Assembly (NCBI RefSeq): GCF_004570575.1 | Contig: NZ_SPPD01000021.1 | Coordinates: forward strand, 1 to 35,874 | Length of the DNA: 35,874 nucleotides | Direction: 5' to 3' | Origin: Streptococcus cuniculi | Lineage (GTDB): Bacteria > Bacillota > Bacilli > Lactobacillales > Streptococcaceae | In this document: piece after piece, positions 8,485 to 17,994 of the stretch | How the letters are laid out: every line of letters begins with the position of its first letter | Numbering within the stretch: position 1 is the stretch's first letter | Translations under genes and position numbers: made by a program | The notes under the pieces: model-generated | The model's input: the letters and a program-made list of their open reading frames with translations, nothing else | Databases searched by the model: none | What the model was told of the DNA's origin: nothing

Positions 8485-9831
8485 ATGTCAATTACAGTAG
8501 CGGATATCAAACGGGATATTCAAGAGAAGAACGTGACCTTCATTCGCTTGATGTTTACCGATATCCTAGGAATTATGAAAAATGTTGAGATTCCAGCCAC
8601 TGATGAACAAGTAGATAAGGTGCTATCAAATAAGGCCATGTTTGACGGCTCTTCCATTGAAGGCTTTGTCCGTATCAATGAGTCAGACATGTATCTTTAT
8701 CCTGATTTGAACACATGGACGATTTTTCCTTGGGGGGATGAAAATGGCCGTGTAGCAGGTTTGATTTGTGATATTTATACGACAGAGGGTGAGCCCTTTT
8801 CAGGAGATCCTCGTGGGAATTTGAAAAAGGCGCTACGCCACATGGAAAAAATAGGTTTCACCTCTTTCAACTTGGGACCAGAACCAGAATTTTTCCTCTT
8901 TAAAATGGACGAAAATGGCAATCCAACGCTTGAGGTGAATGACAAGGGGGGCTATTTTGACCTTGCTCCAACGGATCTGGCGGATAATACTCGGCGTGAG
9001 ATCGTCAATGTCTTGACGAAAATGGGCTTTGAAGTAGAGGCTAGCCACCACGAGGTAGCGGTGGGGCAGCATGAAATTGACTTCAAATACGCGGATGTCT
9101 TGAAGGCTTGTGATAATATTCAAATCTTCAAATTGGTTGTTAAAACCATTGCTCGCAAGCATGGTCTGTATGCAACCTTTATGGCAAAACCGAAGTTTGG
9201 AATTGCGGGCTCTGGAATGCACTGCAATATGTCGCTTTTTGATAGCCAAGGCAACAATGCTTTCTATGATCCAGCAGACCCTCACGGGATGCAGTTGTCA
9301 GAAACAGCCTATCATTTCTTGGGTGGTTTGATGACACATGCTTACAGTTATACAGCGATTATGAATCCAACGGTAAACTCATACAAGCGTTTGGTACCGG
9401 GATTTGAAGCACCTGTTTATATCGCTTGGGCTGGTCGTAATCGTTCGCCATTGATCCGCGTACCGGCGTCTCGTGGCATGGGAACGCGTTTGGAGTTGCG
9501 TTCGGTTGATCCGACTGCAAATCCTTACTTGGCTATGGCAGTCTTGCTAGAATCAGGCCTAGATGGTATCGAAAATAAGATTGAAGCACCAGCGCCAGTA
9601 GAATCCAATATCTATGCAATGAGTGAGGCAGAGCGCCAAGAAGCGGGCATTGTGGACTTGCCATCTACGCTTCATAATGCGATTAAGGCCTTGCAAAAAG
9701 ATGATGTTGTAAAAGCCGCTTTGGGAGAACACATTTTTACCAATTTTGTCGAGGCTAAGAAAATCGAGTGGGCAAGCTATGCGACTTACGTTTCGCAGTG
9801 GGAGATTGAACACTACCTAGACTTGTATTAA
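8485..9831 (+). CDS. glnA: Glutamine synthetase type I
   Basis: The enzyme makes glutamine from glutamate, ammonia and ATP and forms a dodecamer. In Gram-positive bacteria the feedback-inhibited form also acts as co-repressor with GlnR. The 448 residues are the normal length for the GSI-alpha subtype. This subtype lacks the adenylylation loop, and no such loop is visible here. Motifs include [10 protein letters not shown] near residue 52, [17 protein letters not shown] around 235-251, [10 protein letters not shown], and NRSPLIRVP. An AAAGGAG box precedes the start. It is the second gene of the glnRA operon and is followed by a RUP-like repeat and a terminator. Confidence 0.98.
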   Translation: MSITVADIKRDIQEKNVTFIRLMFTDILGIMKNVEIPATDEQVDKVLSNKAMFDGSSIEGFVRINESDMYLYPDLNTWTIFPWGDENGRVAGLICDIYTTEGEPFSGDPRGNLKKALRHMEKIGFTSFNLGPEPEFFLFKMDENGNPTLEVNDKGGYFDLAPTDLADNTRREIVNVLTKMGFEVEASHHEVAVGQHEIDFKYADVLKACDNIQIFKLVVKTIARKHGLYATFMAKPKFGIAGSGMHCNMSLFDSQGNNAFYDPADPHGMQLSETAYHFLGGLMTHAYSYTAIMNPTVNSYKRLVPGFEAPVYIAWAGRNRSPLIRVPASRGMGTRLELRSVDPTANPYLAMAVLLESGLDGIENKIEAPAPVESNIYAMSEAERQEAGIVDLPSTLHNAIKALQKDDVVKAALGEHIFTNFVEAKKIEWASYATYVSQWEIEHYLDLY

Positions 9832-9934
9832 TACTCTATAAAGATCAACATCTAACTAAGCAACGAAATCGCAGATAGAACTAGAGTTCGTCACGGTGAG
9901 TTCACAAGGTTAGTGTTTGATTTTTGACAAATAC
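9832..9934 (+). repeat. RUP-like repeat, copy 1 (divergent)
   Basis: About 103 bp beginning TACTCTATAAAGATCAA, with internal CAGATAGAACT and AGTTC and ending near GATTTTTGACAAATAC. The element matches in order the reverse complement of the copy at 23274-23363. It starts at the glnA stop codon. By comparison with pneumococcal RUP elements (about 107 bp, non-coding, ends AATACTC/GAGTATT), it is probably a degenerate insertion-sequence derivative. Confidence 0.5.
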
Positions 9935-9943
9935 AATCAAGGG

Positions 9944-9968
9944 AAGGATACCAAAAGGTATCCTTTTT
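9944..9968 (+). terminator. glnA terminator
   Basis: AAGGATACC (9944-9952) and GGTATCCTT (9957-9965) form a 9-bp stem with an AAAA loop, followed by TTT. Confidence 0.85.
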
Positions 9969-9975
9969 GAGCATG

Positions 9976-10006
9976 CCAAAAAACGTATGGATTGCTCCAT
10001 ACGTTT
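9976..10006 (-). terminator. rnjA terminator
   Basis: AAACGTATGGA (9981-9991) and TCCATACGTTT (9996-10006) form an 11-bp stem. On the minus strand it is followed by a T tract (the A run at 9978-9983). It converges with the glnA terminator. Confidence 0.8.
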
Positions 10007-10013
10007 GCGTATC

Positions 10014-11690
10014 TTATTTATCCGGTGTGAGAATCATCGGGATGATGATGGGCTCGCGTTCGGTCTTTTCATAGAGGAATGGTCTGAGGGCATTGACGAT
10101 GGCTCCGTTGACCGATTGGATATTGGCTTCTTTATTTTTGAGCGCAATGCGAATCGCGTTGAATAAGATGCGTTGGCTTTCACGAATGAGGTCGCCTGAT
10201 TCCCGCATATAGATGAAGCCTCGACTGAGGATATCTGGTCCTGCAAGGATCATCTGTGATTGGAAATCAACGGTTGCAACTGCAAGGACGACACCGTCTT
10301 CGGACAGGTCTCTACGGTCTTTGAGGACAGCGGCTCCAATCTCCCCGATACGGTTTCCGTCCACATAGATGTCCTGAGCGTTGAAATGACCTGCCAGCCG
10401 GGCGCTGTCTTTTGTGAGGGCAAGGACATCTCCGTTTTCCATAATGAAAATGTTGTTTTTAGGAATGCCAGTATCCATAGCGAGCTGGGCGTGGATTTTT
10501 TGCATGCGGTACTCACCATGGACAGGCATGAAGAATTTTGGCTTAATCAGACGGAGCATGAGTTTTTGCTCCTGTTGACCACCGTGTCCAGAAGTATGGA
10601 TATTGTTAATCTTACCGTGGATAACCTCTACACCAGCTTCAATCAAGATATTGATGAGCTTATTAACGCCAGTTGTATTTCCTGGGATAGGACTAGATGA
10701 GAAGATAACCGTGTCGCCGGGTTGTAATTGAACTTGGCGGTGGGTACCGTGTGCGATGCGAGAAAGGGCCGCCATTGGCTCACCTTGACTTCCCGTACAG
10801 AGAATCATAATCTCGCTGGCAGGATATTCCTTAATTTCATTTGGCTCGATAAAGGTATTTTTTGGAACCTTGATATAGCCTAATTCAATCCCATTTGCGA
10901 TGGCTTTTTCCATGGAGCGACCGAATACGGCAATCTTACGACCTGTCTTGACAGCGGCATCGGCAGCTTGTTGCAGGCGGAAGATGTTTGAGGCAAAGGA
11001 TGCAAAGATAATCCGTCCATGAATGCCCTCGATTAATTTCATAATCGATTGGCCGACCACTTTTTCTGAATTGGTAAAGGTTGGGATTTCGGCATTGGTT
11101 GAGTCAGACAGTAAGCAAAGGACACCTTCTTCTCCAAGGGCCGCCATGCGGTGTAAATCAGCAGGCTCTCCTACAGGTGTAAAGTCAAACTTGAAGTCTC
11201 CTGTACAGACAATTTTCCCTTGAGGGGTATCAATCACAATACCGAGGGGTTCTGGAATCGAGTGGGTTGTACGGAAGAAGCTGACTTTGAGTTGTTTAAA
11301 GGTCACCTCGGTGTTGTGGTTGATTTCGTGGAGGGTGGCATCACGTAAGAGACCATGTTCTTCCAGTTTCCCACGAATAAGGGCAAGGGCAAGTGGTCCA
11401 GCATAAATTGGGATATTGGCTTGCTTTAGCAGGAAGGGAATGCCTCCGATGTGGTCTTCGTGACCGTGGGTGATGACCAGCCCTTTGACGCGGTCAATGT
11501 TATCAACGATGTAAGAATAGTCTGGGATGACGTAATCAATGCCGAGCAAATCGTCTTCTGGGAATTTAATCCCTGCATCAACGATGATAATCTCGTCTTG
11601 GTATTCGATTCCGTAGGTATTTTTACCGATTTCTCCCAAACCACCAATGGCGAATACGCCGACTTCTTGTGATTTTAGATGAACTGACAT
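10014..11690 (-). CDS. rnjA: Ribonuclease J1
   Basis: RNase J is an endonuclease and 5'-to-3' exonuclease central to mRNA decay and rRNA maturation in Firmicutes. The 558 residues match the family. The beta-lactamase fold metal site [10 protein letters not shown] gives His75, His77, Asp79 and His80. The conserved histidine of the HTSGHG motif lies around residue 365 (NIHTSGHGG), and a beta-CASP domain is inserted between the two halves. It starts 3 nt after the rpoY stop, so the two genes form one operon. The arrangement rpoY-rnjA is conserved in Firmicutes. Confidence 0.98.
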   Translation of the reverse strand: MSVHLKSQEVGVFAIGGLGEIGKNTYGIEYQDEIIIVDAGIKFPEDDLLGIDYVIPDYSYIVDNIDRVKGLVITHGHEDHIGGIPFLLKQANIPIYAGPLALALIRGKLEEHGLLRDATLHEINHNTEVTFKQLKVSFFRTTHSIPEPLGIVIDTPQGKIVCTGDFKFDFTPVGEPADLHRMAALGEEGVLCLLSDSTNAEIPTFTNSEKVVGQSIMKLIEGIHGRIIFASFASNIFRLQQAADAAVKTGRKIAVFGRSMEKAIANGIELGYIKVPKNTFIEPNEIKEYPASEIMILCTGSQGEPMAALSRIAHGTHRQVQLQPGDTVIFSSSPIPGNTTGVNKLINILIEAGVEVIHGKINNIHTSGHGGQQEQKLMLRLIKPKFFMPVHGEYRMQKIHAQLAMDTGIPKNNIFIMENGDVLALTKDSARLAGHFNAQDIYVDGNRIGEIGAAVLKDRRDLSEDGVVLAVATVDFQSQMILAGPDILSRGFIYMRESGDLIRESQRILFNAIRIALKNKEANIQSVNGAIVNALRPFLYEKTEREPIIIPMILTPDK

Positions 11691-11693
11691 GGG

Positions 11694-11924
11694 TTAAAAC
11701 TCCGTAATGCTAAAATCTGCGTGAGTTTTTTCGTACTCAAGGTGGTTTTCAGACAAGAGTTCGATAAATTCGATGTTGTAAGCAGTCTGCTCTTCCACCA
11801 ATTGGCGGGCGATGATGCGGCCTTCTAATTCATCGTTGGCATCAATATCAAGATAGAGGGCGCGTGTTTGTTCACGGCGTGGGGTAGAATCTTTCGTTTC
11901 TTGGTAAAATACTTTATAAATCAT
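11694..11924 (-). CDS. rpoY: RNA polymerase epsilon subunit
   Basis: This 76-residue protein is the small accessory epsilon subunit of Firmicute RNA polymerase (formerly DUF1447/YkzG). It resembles phage Gp2 in fold and binds near the DNA exit side of the enzyme. The N-terminal [20 protein letters not shown] and the acidic C-terminal part are characteristic. A GAAAGGAAA box precedes the ATG. It is the first gene of the rpoY-rnjA operon and links transcription with RNA turnover. The leader is about 200 nt. Confidence 0.95.
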   Translation of the reverse strand: MIYKVFYQETKDSTPRREQTRALYLDIDANDELEGRIIARQLVEEQTAYNIEFIELLSENHLEYEKTHADFSITEF

Positions 11925-12132
11925 GTGTTTCCTTTCATTGATGACAAGTCTATGGCAAATAGTTCGGACTATAAAAAAGTAAGAGTGTAAGCAAACTGCT
12001 CAAACTCCGAGTTTTTTGTAAGGTGTAGGCTGTTTTTTATGCCACCGAACAGACTAGGCTACCACGAAGATAGTCTTGTCAATTTGTATGTCATTTTCTA
12101 GAGTTGTCATTTTTAGTTGTGATTTTTTTACT

Positions 12133-12161
12133 ATTATATCATAAAAGGGGCTTTTGGTAAA
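12133..12161 (-). promoter_or_regulatory. rpoY-rnjA promoter
   Basis: On the minus strand, TTTACC and TATAAT (12133-12138) are 17 nt apart. TGA just before the -10 makes it extended. Transcription starts roughly 200 nt before rpoY. Confidence 0.6.
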
Positions 12162-12230
12162 AGGAATTGGTAGGAAAATGAAAAATCAATCGCCTTTCAA
12201 GCTGTTTTCAAGAGGAGAGATTGCCCAGAA

Positions 12231-12259
12231 TTGAAAAAAAAGGCAAGATAGCTTACAAT
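12231..12259 (+). promoter_or_regulatory. tsaB-rimI-tsaD promoter
   Basis: TTGAAA (12231-12236) and TACAAT (12254-12259) are 17 nt apart, with a start about 30 nt before tsaB. Confidence 0.65.
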
Positions 12260-12293
12260 AGAGAGGAACAGAATCGTGTAAAGAGAGTAAAGA

Positions 12294-12980
12294 ATGAAAG
12301 TATTAGCGCTTGATACGTCCAATCAAGCCTTGGCGGTGGCCTTGGTAGAAAATGGGCGTTTGCAGACAGAAATGACCCTTGCAGTTAAGAAAAATCATAG
12401 CATCAGTTTGATGCCGACAATCGACTTTTTGATGCAGTCCGTAGGTTGGCAGCCATCTGATGTGGAGCGCGTCGTAGTAGCGCAGGGACCAGGGTCTTAC
12501 ACGGGATTGCGGATTGGGGTTGCGACAGCTAAAACCTTGGCCTATACCTTGGGAATTGACTTGGTGGGGATTTCGAGCTTGCAGACCTTGGTGCCAAAAG
12601 GTGTGGATGGTCTAGTCGTGCCAGTCATTGATGCGCGTAGAAATCATGTCTACGCTGGTTTTTATAAAGATGGTCAGTCGGTCAAGGCGGATGCCTATCT
12701 GTCTTTTGAGAGCCTGCTAGAAGAGGTCAAAGACTATGAGCGCGTGACCTTTGTAGGCGAAGTAGAGGTTTTTATTGAACAGATAAAAGAAGTCTTACCG
12801 CAAGCTCACTATCAAGCGACCTTGCCGTCTGCCTATCAACTCGCCTTGGACGGAGCAGCTGCTCCAACAAGCGAGGTCATGTCTTTTGAACCGCGCTACC
12901 TCAAGCGGGTCGAAGCAGAGGAAAATTGGCTCAAAGAGCACGAGGAACAAAATAAAGAAAGCTATATCCAGCGCGTATGA
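12294..12980 (+). CDS. tsaB: tRNA t6A modification protein TsaB
   Basis: TsaB is the non-catalytic partner of TsaD. Together with TsaE they attach the threonylcarbamoyl group to A37 of ANN-decoding tRNAs. The 228-residue protein has the ASKHA-fold start MKVLALDTSNQALAVALVENG and the conserved GPGSYTGLRIGVATAK segment near residues 66-81. It lacks the metal-binding histidines of TsaD, as expected. It overlaps rimI by 4 nt (ATGA), so the two are translationally coupled. The gene order tsaB-rimI-tsaD is the standard streptococcal one. Confidence 0.97.
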   Translation: MKVLALDTSNQALAVALVENGRLQTEMTLAVKKNHSISLMPTIDFLMQSVGWQPSDVERVVVAQGPGSYTGLRIGVATAKTLAYTLGIDLVGISSLQTLVPKGVDGLVVPVIDARRNHVYAGFYKDGQSVKADAYLSFESLLEEVKDYERVTFVGEVEVFIEQIKEVLPQAHYQATLPSAYQLALDGAAAPTSEVMSFEPRYLKRVEAEENWLKEHEEQNKESYIQRV

Positions 12981-13417
12981 TAGAAGTTGAAGAATATCGG
13001 GGTCAGGAAGAACTAGCACCAGCCCTCTATGAAATCTTGGCAGATGTCTATACCACCTCTCCTTGGACGGTCGAGCAGATGGAAAGAGACTTGGTGCAGC
13101 CAGAGACGGTCTATTATCTGGCAAAACAGGGTGGTGACATTCTTGGCTTTCTAGCTGTCCAGCAGTTGGCAGATGAGTTGGAAATCTTGCAGATTGCTGT
13201 GAAAAAAGACGCTCAAGGTCAGGGAATTGCGGGGAGCTTGCTGGACTGTATCAAGTCCTTTGCAGGTTCGGTATTTTTAGAGGTCAGGGCTTCCAATCAG
13301 CGTGCGAAAGGCTTATATGAGCGCTATGGATTTGAAGAAATTGGCAGACGCAAGGGCTATTACCATGGTCCGGTAGAAGATGCCATTGTGATGAAAAGAG
13401 AGAAAGATGAACGATAG
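12977..13417 (+). CDS. rimI: Ribosomal protein S18 alanine N-acetyltransferase
   Basis: RimI is a GNAT enzyme that acetylates the N-terminal alanine of ribosomal protein S18. The 146 residues include the acetyl-CoA binding motif [14 protein letters not shown] at about residues 75-88, and the C-terminal substrate motif [19 protein letters not shown]. The start overlaps the tsaB stop by 4 nt, and the stop lies 8 nt inside tsaD. The operon context with tsaB and tsaD is the strongest support for the specific name. Substrate specificity within GNAT proteins is otherwise hard to call. Confidence 0.92.
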   Translation: MIEVEEYRGQEELAPALYEILADVYTTSPWTVEQMERDLVQPETVYYLAKQGGDILGFLAVQQLADELEILQIAVKKDAQGQGIAGSLLDCIKSFAGSVFLEVRASNQRAKGLYERYGFEEIGRRKGYYHGPVEDAIVMKREKDER

Positions 13418-14426
13418 ATATATCCTTGCGATTGAGACCTCTTGTGATGAGACCTCGGTTGCGGTATTAAAAAATGATGCGGACTTGTTGTCCAATGTGA
13501 TTGCGAGTCAAATCGAAAGCCACAAGCGTTTCGGCGGAGTGGTTCCTGAAGTAGCCAGCCGTCACCATGTCGAAGTGATAACGGTCTGCATTGAAGAAGC
13601 CTTGCAGGAGGCTGGGATAAAGGCTAGGGATTTGACGGCGGTTGCGGTGACTTATGGACCAGGATTGGTCGGAGCGCTTCTAGTCGGCTTATCCGCGGCA
13701 AAAGCCTTTGCTTGGGCAAATGATTTGCCGTTGATTCCTGTTAATCACATGGCAGGGCATTTGATGGCGGCGCGCAGTATCAAGGAATTAGAATACCCCT
13801 TGCTAGCCTTACTAGTCTCTGGTGGTCACACCGAGTTGGTCTATGTGCCAGCGCCTGGCGAGTATAGAATTGTCGGAGAAACGCGTGATGATGCAGTCGG
13901 TGAAGCCTATGACAAGGTCGGCCGTGTCATGGGGCTGCCTTATCCAGCGGGTCGTGTCATCGATGAATTGGCGCACAAGGGAGAAGACATCTATGATTTT
14001 CCGCGTGCCATGATGAAAGAGGACAATCTGGAGTTTTCTTTCTCAGGTTTAAAATCAGCCTTTATCAATCTCTATCACAATGCCGAACAGCGAGGAGAAC
14101 GTCTGTCCAATGAGGATTTGTCTGCTTCTTTTCAAGCCTGTGTTATGGATATTTTACTCGCCAAAACTAAAAAGGCTCTCGAAAAATATCCTGTTAAGAC
14201 CTTGGTGGTCGCGGGCGGTGTGGCGGCCAATCAGGGCTTGCGTGAGCGCTTGGCGCAAGAAATCAGCGATGTGGAGGTTCTTATTCCGCCTTTACGCCTC
14301 TGTGGCGATAATGCGGGCATGATTGCCCTAGCAGCTGTGAGTGAGTGGAACAAGGAAAATCTAGCCTCCCTAGACTTAAATGCCCAACCGAGTCTGGCAT
14401 TTGAAATGCTGGACGATTTGTTGTAG
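13407..14426 (+). CDS. tsaD: tRNA N6-threonylcarbamoyltransferase TsaD
   Basis: TsaD is the catalytic subunit that transfers threonylcarbamoyl from its AMP ester to tRNA A37. At 339 residues it has the usual length. The start [20 protein letters not shown] is typical, and the metal-binding NHMAGH motif places His114 and His118. The VSGGHTELV and GDNAGMIA segments are also present. It overlaps rimI by 11 nt. The threonylcarbamoyl-AMP it uses comes from a Sua5/TsaC enzyme; a divergent Sua5-family protein is encoded at 32508-33293. A terminator follows at 14434-14455. Confidence 0.97.
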   Translation: MNDRYILAIETSCDETSVAVLKNDADLLSNVIASQIESHKRFGGVVPEVASRHHVEVITVCIEEALQEAGIKARDLTAVAVTYGPGLVGALLVGLSAAKAFAWANDLPLIPVNHMAGHLMAARSIKELEYPLLALLVSGGHTELVYVPAPGEYRIVGETRDDAVGEAYDKVGRVMGLPYPAGRVIDELAHKGEDIYDFPRAMMKEDNLEFSFSGLKSAFINLYHNAEQRGERLSNEDLSASFQACVMDILLAKTKKALEKYPVKTLVVAGGVAANQGLRERLAQEISDVEVLIPPLRLCGDNAGMIALAAVSEWNKENLASLDLNAQPSLAFEMLDDLL

Positions 14427-14433
14427 TGAATGT

Positions 14434-14455
14434 AGGGCCGACAGGCTCTTTTTTT
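14434..14455 (+). terminator. tsaD terminator
   Basis: AGGGCC (14434-14439) and GGCTCT (14444-14449) form a 6-bp stem with one G-U pair and a GACA loop, followed by a long T run. Confidence 0.75.
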
Positions 14456-14534
14456 CATCTCCTAATGAAAGTTCAAAGTGAATTCAAAAGACTATGTATA
14501 GAAATGATAACTTTCTGAAACTATCTTGAAAAGG

Positions 14535-14568
14535 TTGACGATAGGTTTTTTCTAGCTTATACTAGAAA
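14535..14568 (+). promoter_or_regulatory. azlCD promoter with overlapping operator-like dyad
   Basis: TTGACG (14535-14540) and TATACT (14558-14563) are 17 nt apart. A perfect inverted repeat, TTTCTAG (14549-14555) and CTAGAAA (14562-14568), overlaps the -10 box, a common repressor-site position. Confidence 0.7.
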
Positions 14569-14600
14569 AATAGATACAGGAGTTGAGAAAGGAGAAGGAT

Positions 14601-15293
14601 GTGCAATCATCATTGGTGAAAGAAGGAGCGCTTGATGCGATTCCAACAGTCCTGGGTTATGCGAGTATCGGGCTAGCTTGTGGGATTGTTTCGGTCAATT
14701 CAGGCATTTCACCCTTGGAAATGGGCTTGATGAGCCTAGTTGTGTATGCAGGAAGTGCGCAATTTGTCATGTGTGCCATGATTTTAGCAGGTGCGCCTTT
14801 GATGTCGATTGCGGTGACCGTCTTTTTCGTCAATCTGCGTCACTTTCTATTGAGCCTGCATACGGCCACCATGTTTCAGGAGAATTCCTTGGCTTCTAAC
14901 CTTTTGATTGGCTCATTGTTGACGGATGAATCATACGGTGTCTTGTTGCGCAAGCATTTGGAACATCCGAAGGTGTCTCCCGATTGGATGTATGGCAATA
15001 ATATAGCGAGTTACGTTTCGTGGGTTGTTTTTACCATTCTGGGCAATCTCATCGGCGGGCTCATTCCGAATCCTGAACAGTTGGGGCTTGATTTTGCTTT
15101 GGTTGCCATGTTTGCAGGAATTTTTGCTGGACAACTGGAAGCCATGGCTAGACAACTGCCTTTGAAGAAGATTGGCTTGATTTTGTTGAGTGTATTTGTG
15201 GCTTATATGGAGCTAGTAATGGTGGTATCAAGCTACATTGCGGTTCTTATTACAACCTTGGTCGGATGTTTTGTGGGGGGTGATGGTAGATGA
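14601..15293 (+). CDS. azlC: Branched-chain amino acid exporter subunit AzlC
   Basis: AzlC is the large subunit of a two-component exporter of the LIV-E family that expels branched-chain amino acids or their analogues. The 230-residue protein has several membrane helices and the family segment YAGSAQFVMCAMILAG (about residues 51-66). I prefer the GTG at 14601: an AAGGAG box lies 6 nt upstream. A TTG at 14583 would follow an AGGAG with no spacing. It overlaps azlD by 4 nt. The operator-like dyad over its promoter suggests a dedicated repressor encoded elsewhere. Confidence 0.9.
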   Translation: MQSSLVKEGALDAIPTVLGYASIGLACGIVSVNSGISPLEMGLMSLVVYAGSAQFVMCAMILAGAPLMSIAVTVFFVNLRHFLLSLHTATMFQENSLASNLLIGSLLTDESYGVLLRKHLEHPKVSPDWMYGNNIASYVSWVVFTILGNLIGGLIPNPEQLGLDFALVAMFAGIFAGQLEAMARQLPLKKIGLILLSVFVAYMELVMVVSSYIAVLITTLVGCFVGGDGR

Positions 15294-15619
15294 TTGATAG
15301 GTACGTGTTCTTGGCCATTCTCGTTGCGCTAGTAGTAACTTGGGTGCCTAGGGTCTTGCCCTTTGTCTTAAGCAAGGGAAAATCTCTGCCACCGCTTGCT
15401 CTGAGATTCTTGCGCTTTCTACCAATTTCCATCATCTTTGCGCTGACTTTATCGAGCGTTGTTGATGAACAAGTGGGGAGCTTTCCAAGGTTTTTGCCGA
15501 TTGAAACCCTCGCCCTACTCCCGACGTTCCTTGTTGTTTTAAAAACCAAGAACATCTTGCTTGCTGTGGCAGTTGGGGTAGCCGTTACTGCGGGTTTCCG
15601 ATTTCTTTCAGGGGGCTAA
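15290..15619 (+). CDS. azlD: Branched-chain amino acid exporter subunit AzlD
   Basis: AzlD is the small partner of AzlC. The 109-residue protein has four hydrophobic segments and the conserved VTWVPRVLPFVLSKGKSLPP near residues 16-35. The ATGA overlap with azlC indicates translational coupling. The stop is followed by a hairpin at 15627-15656 that also ends the convergent ABC transporter operon. Confidence 0.9.
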   Translation: MIDRYVFLAILVALVVTWVPRVLPFVLSKGKSLPPLALRFLRFLPISIIFALTLSSVVDEQVGSFPRFLPIETLALLPTFLVVLKTKNILLAVAVGVAVTAGFRFLSGG

Positions 15620-15626
15620 CATACTA

Positions 15627-15656
15627 AAAAGTTCGAGGGGAATATCTCGAACTTTT
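15627..15656. terminator. Bidirectional terminator azlD / ABC permease
   Basis: AAAAGTTCGAG (15627-15637) and CTCGAACTTTT (15646-15656) form a perfect 11-bp stem with A and T tracts at its base on either side. It can therefore terminate both converging transcripts. Confidence 0.8.
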
Positions 15657-15659
15657 ATG

Positions 15660-17282
15660 TTATTTCAAACGGAAGGTCTTGGGTGCTTTTTTGAGCAGAA
15701 TCAGATAGCCGATTCCGACATAAAGGCTAATCCCGATGGAAAGGCCCAGAATATATAGTGGACTTTCGATTTTTAGTTGGGTATTGAGATAAGCTAGCCA
15801 ATAGAGGGCTCCGCTGAGAATACGATAGAGAGGGTTGACAATGTCCATGTCCTTGGTGAAAGGCTGGAGAATGTAGTAGATAAAGAGGTCGTGGAAGGAA
15901 AAGAGGACGGTGATACTGAGTATGAGGTAGGCAGTCAGAAGAATCAGTTGCCACGAATACTGGAAATGTCCTATAAGCATGATAATGAGAAAGAGAGCAG
16001 AGGCAAAAATGCTGTTAAATTTTAGCGTTTGGATAAAGCGGTAGTTAAAACCAGCCAAAATGGTTTTAGGCTCCCGATAAAATGGATAATGGAGCATGGA
16101 GATGTCGCAGTTGACAAAGACCATTTGGGTGATTGTCTTACCGAGAGAGCCTGCATACATGATCATGAGGGTAAATGGCAAGAGTGCTATCAATCCTTCC
16201 TCCGGTAGTTGGATAGGTTCGTGTGCAAAGAATCCAATCGTCGCAAATAGAGTAGGAACGACGAGTAAGAAAGTTAGCCGTTTTTTCAAACCTTTTGTAA
16301 GAATACTATGATAGCGCTGGAACAAAAGGGCATTGAGGTAGGTCATACCTGTCAGATGAGACAGGTCTTTTTGCTTGTCCAAGCTCAATTTTTCCTGCAT
16401 TTTGAGCCCCTGACGGGTATATTCGTTGCCTTGGGTCATCTGGAAGATTTGCTTATCTAGCGCAAGGGACTCTTCCATGCGGAAGCTGAGGAATTCAGCT
16501 GCCTTGTCAAAGGCGAGGACAGAGCGTAGGCTGATGATGAGTAGAGGAATTTGGACAACCAGTAAAGCTAGTAGCCAGTAGGCATTGAGTGCATCTCGTT
16601 TGAAAAAGGCAAGAAGTGCAAAGGCAAAGCCGAGTATGATAGCTCCCCAACCTTGCCAAGACCAACGCTTCACTAAGCTATGGCGTTTAAAGAACCAGAA
16701 ATTACAAGCAAAGCCGGCTAATTGAGCAGTAGGAAGAGTGAAGATACCAACTGGGAGAATCAGCCACTGATGTGCTAGACCGCTCAAGACTATCAAAGCA
16801 GGAATATAGGCCAGACTATGAAGAATAGGCTCCACCAACAATTGACTTTGTAAAAAGAGTTTTTGGGAGAGTTTGAAATTCACCATAAATTCTCGATTTC
16901 CCTTGGAAATGACTGGTTCAAAACCTTGCGAAAAGCGATACATCAGTCCTGTCATGCCAAACCAGATGGCAAACCCAAGCAAGTAGCCCTCTGGGTGAAG
17001 TGTAAAAGGTACGGGGTCAGCGCCCATAGCTAGATTGATAGCGCCATTAGCGATGATCACATAGATTGTCAGCCAGATAAACTTAGTCAAAAAACGCAAG
17101 GGGACAGCTAGAAGAGTGAAAATGTAAAAGAGGATTTTTTTGAGGCTGTAAGAGCGATAGACTGTTTCAGGAATGGATGAGCCAACCAAGGGGATTTTTC
17201 GAAGGTAGTAGAGCAAACCATTGACCTGCTTGCTGAGGTTGAAGGTTTCTTGATACCAGATGTAGCGTAAAATGTCTTTCAT
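15660..17282 (-). CDS. ABC-2 type transporter permease
   Basis: A 540-residue polytopic membrane protein with roughly twelve hydrophobic segments, split by a polar central region (about residues 275-340). It is the membrane partner of the ATPase encoded 10 nt upstream. It starts MKDILRYIWYQETFNLSKQV after an AGGAGG box. It resembles large unassigned streptococcal ABC-2 permeases. It is considerably longer than canonical EcsB, so I do not use that name. The substrate is unknown. It ends at the shared bidirectional terminator. Confidence 0.75.
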   Translation of the reverse strand: MKDILRYIWYQETFNLSKQVNGLLYYLRKIPLVGSSIPETVYRSYSLKKILFYIFTLLAVPLRFLTKFIWLTIYVIIANGAINLAMGADPVPFTLHPEGYLLGFAIWFGMTGLMYRFSQGFEPVISKGNREFMVNFKLSQKLFLQSQLLVEPILHSLAYIPALIVLSGLAHQWLILPVGIFTLPTAQLAGFACNFWFFKRHSLVKRWSWQGWGAIILGFAFALLAFFKRDALNAYWLLALLVVQIPLLIISLRSVLAFDKAAEFLSFRMEESLALDKQIFQMTQGNEYTRQGLKMQEKLSLDKQKDLSHLTGMTYLNALLFQRYHSILTKGLKKRLTFLLVVPTLFATIGFFAHEPIQLPEEGLIALLPFTLMIMYAGSLGKTITQMVFVNCDISMLHYPFYREPKTILAGFNYRFIQTLKFNSIFASALFLIIMLIGHFQYSWQLILLTAYLILSITVLFSFHDLFIYYILQPFTKDMDIVNPLYRILSGALYWLAYLNTQLKIESPLYILGLSIGISLYVGIGYLILLKKAPKTFRLK

Positions 17283-17292
17283 GTTCCACCTC

Positions 17293-17994
17293 CTATTTAT
17301 CTACCAGTAAGTTGACCACCTCTTGCTCAAAATCAGCATCGTGCAGGCGCTCGCTTGGTACAGTCTGTAATGTATGATGGTGCAAGAGGACAATCTCGTC
17401 GCAGAGGTCTTGAGCCAATTGGAGGATATGGGTAGAAAAGATGATGACGGAATCTTTTTTAGCCTCGCGAATGAGCTGTTTGAACTCATGGGCAGCAACA
17501 GGGTCAAACGAGGTCAGCGGTTCATCGAGCAAGAGAACCGATGGCTGTACAATCAGCGAAAGGAGGAGCTGGACCTTGTTTTGCATACCGTGGGAGAAAT
17601 CCTTGAGCAGGCGGTGTTGGTCGCCTTCGTCAATGCCAACGAGTGTCAGCCATTCTGCAGGGGTGCGATGGTGCCGGAGTTTGTCCTTGTGGATATCCAT
17701 GTAAAAACGGACAAATTCAAAGGCTGTCATAAAGGCAGGAAGCTGCGGATAGGTCTGGGTAAAGCCGATATCGGTCGAGTCATAATCGTGTAGTTGACCC
17801 TCTTCTTCAAACTGAATGCTGCCTTGCTCAAGGACGAGGTTGCGGGCGATGCAGTTAAAGAGAGTGGTTTTTCCTGCCCCATTTCTGCCGAGAAGTCCAT
17901 AAATCTTTCCTTGTTCAAAGGTGAAAGAGGCATCTTGTAGGATGACCTTTTGGTCAAATTGTTTTGAAATGGAATTGAGAGTTAGTTTCATCAT
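17293..17994 (-). CDS. ABC transporter ATP-binding protein
   Basis: This ATPase energises the adjacent 540-residue permease. I place the start at 17994 (MMKLTLNSISKQFDQK, 233 residues). An AAAGGAG box lies 7 nt upstream; the longer open frame to 18036 has no such box and runs into the GNAT gene. Walker A is GRNGAGKTT, the signature is a variant FSHGMQNK, Walker B is VLLLDEP and the switch histidine is in STHIL. It lies 13 nt after the GNAT stop. The family exports unknown substrates in streptococci. Confidence 0.85.
   Translation of the reverse strand: MMKLTLNSISKQFDQKVILQDASFTFEQGKIYGLLGRNGAGKTTLFNCIARNLVLEQGSIQFEEEGQLHDYDSTDIGFTQTYPQLPAFMTAFEFVRFYMDIHKDKLRHHRTPAEWLTLVGIDEGDQHRLLKDFSHGMQNKVQLLLSLIVQPSVLLLDEPLTSFDPVAAHEFKQLIREAKKDSVIIFSTHILQLAQDLCDEIVLLHHHTLQTVPSERLHDADFEQEVVNLLVDK

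Larger units (their letters stand above)
11925..12293. other. Divergent intergenic region rpoY / tsaB
   Basis: It contains the minus-strand rpoY promoter (12133-12161), its leader of about 200 nt, and the plus-strand tsaB promoter (12231-12259). On the minus strand the leader could fold through short pairings around 12020-12060 (CTGTT / AACAG, GTAG / CTAC). No small ORF with a ribosome binding site was found. Confidence 0.5.

Noticed and set aside
10260..10700. Long plus-strand ORFs opposite rnjA
   Set aside because: They are antisense shadows of a well-identified gene with no ribosome binding site or family.
15660..17994. Naming the ABC pair ecsA/ecsB
   Set aside because: The 540-residue permease is much longer than canonical EcsB and its sequence does not look like it, so only the general ABC-2 call is supported.
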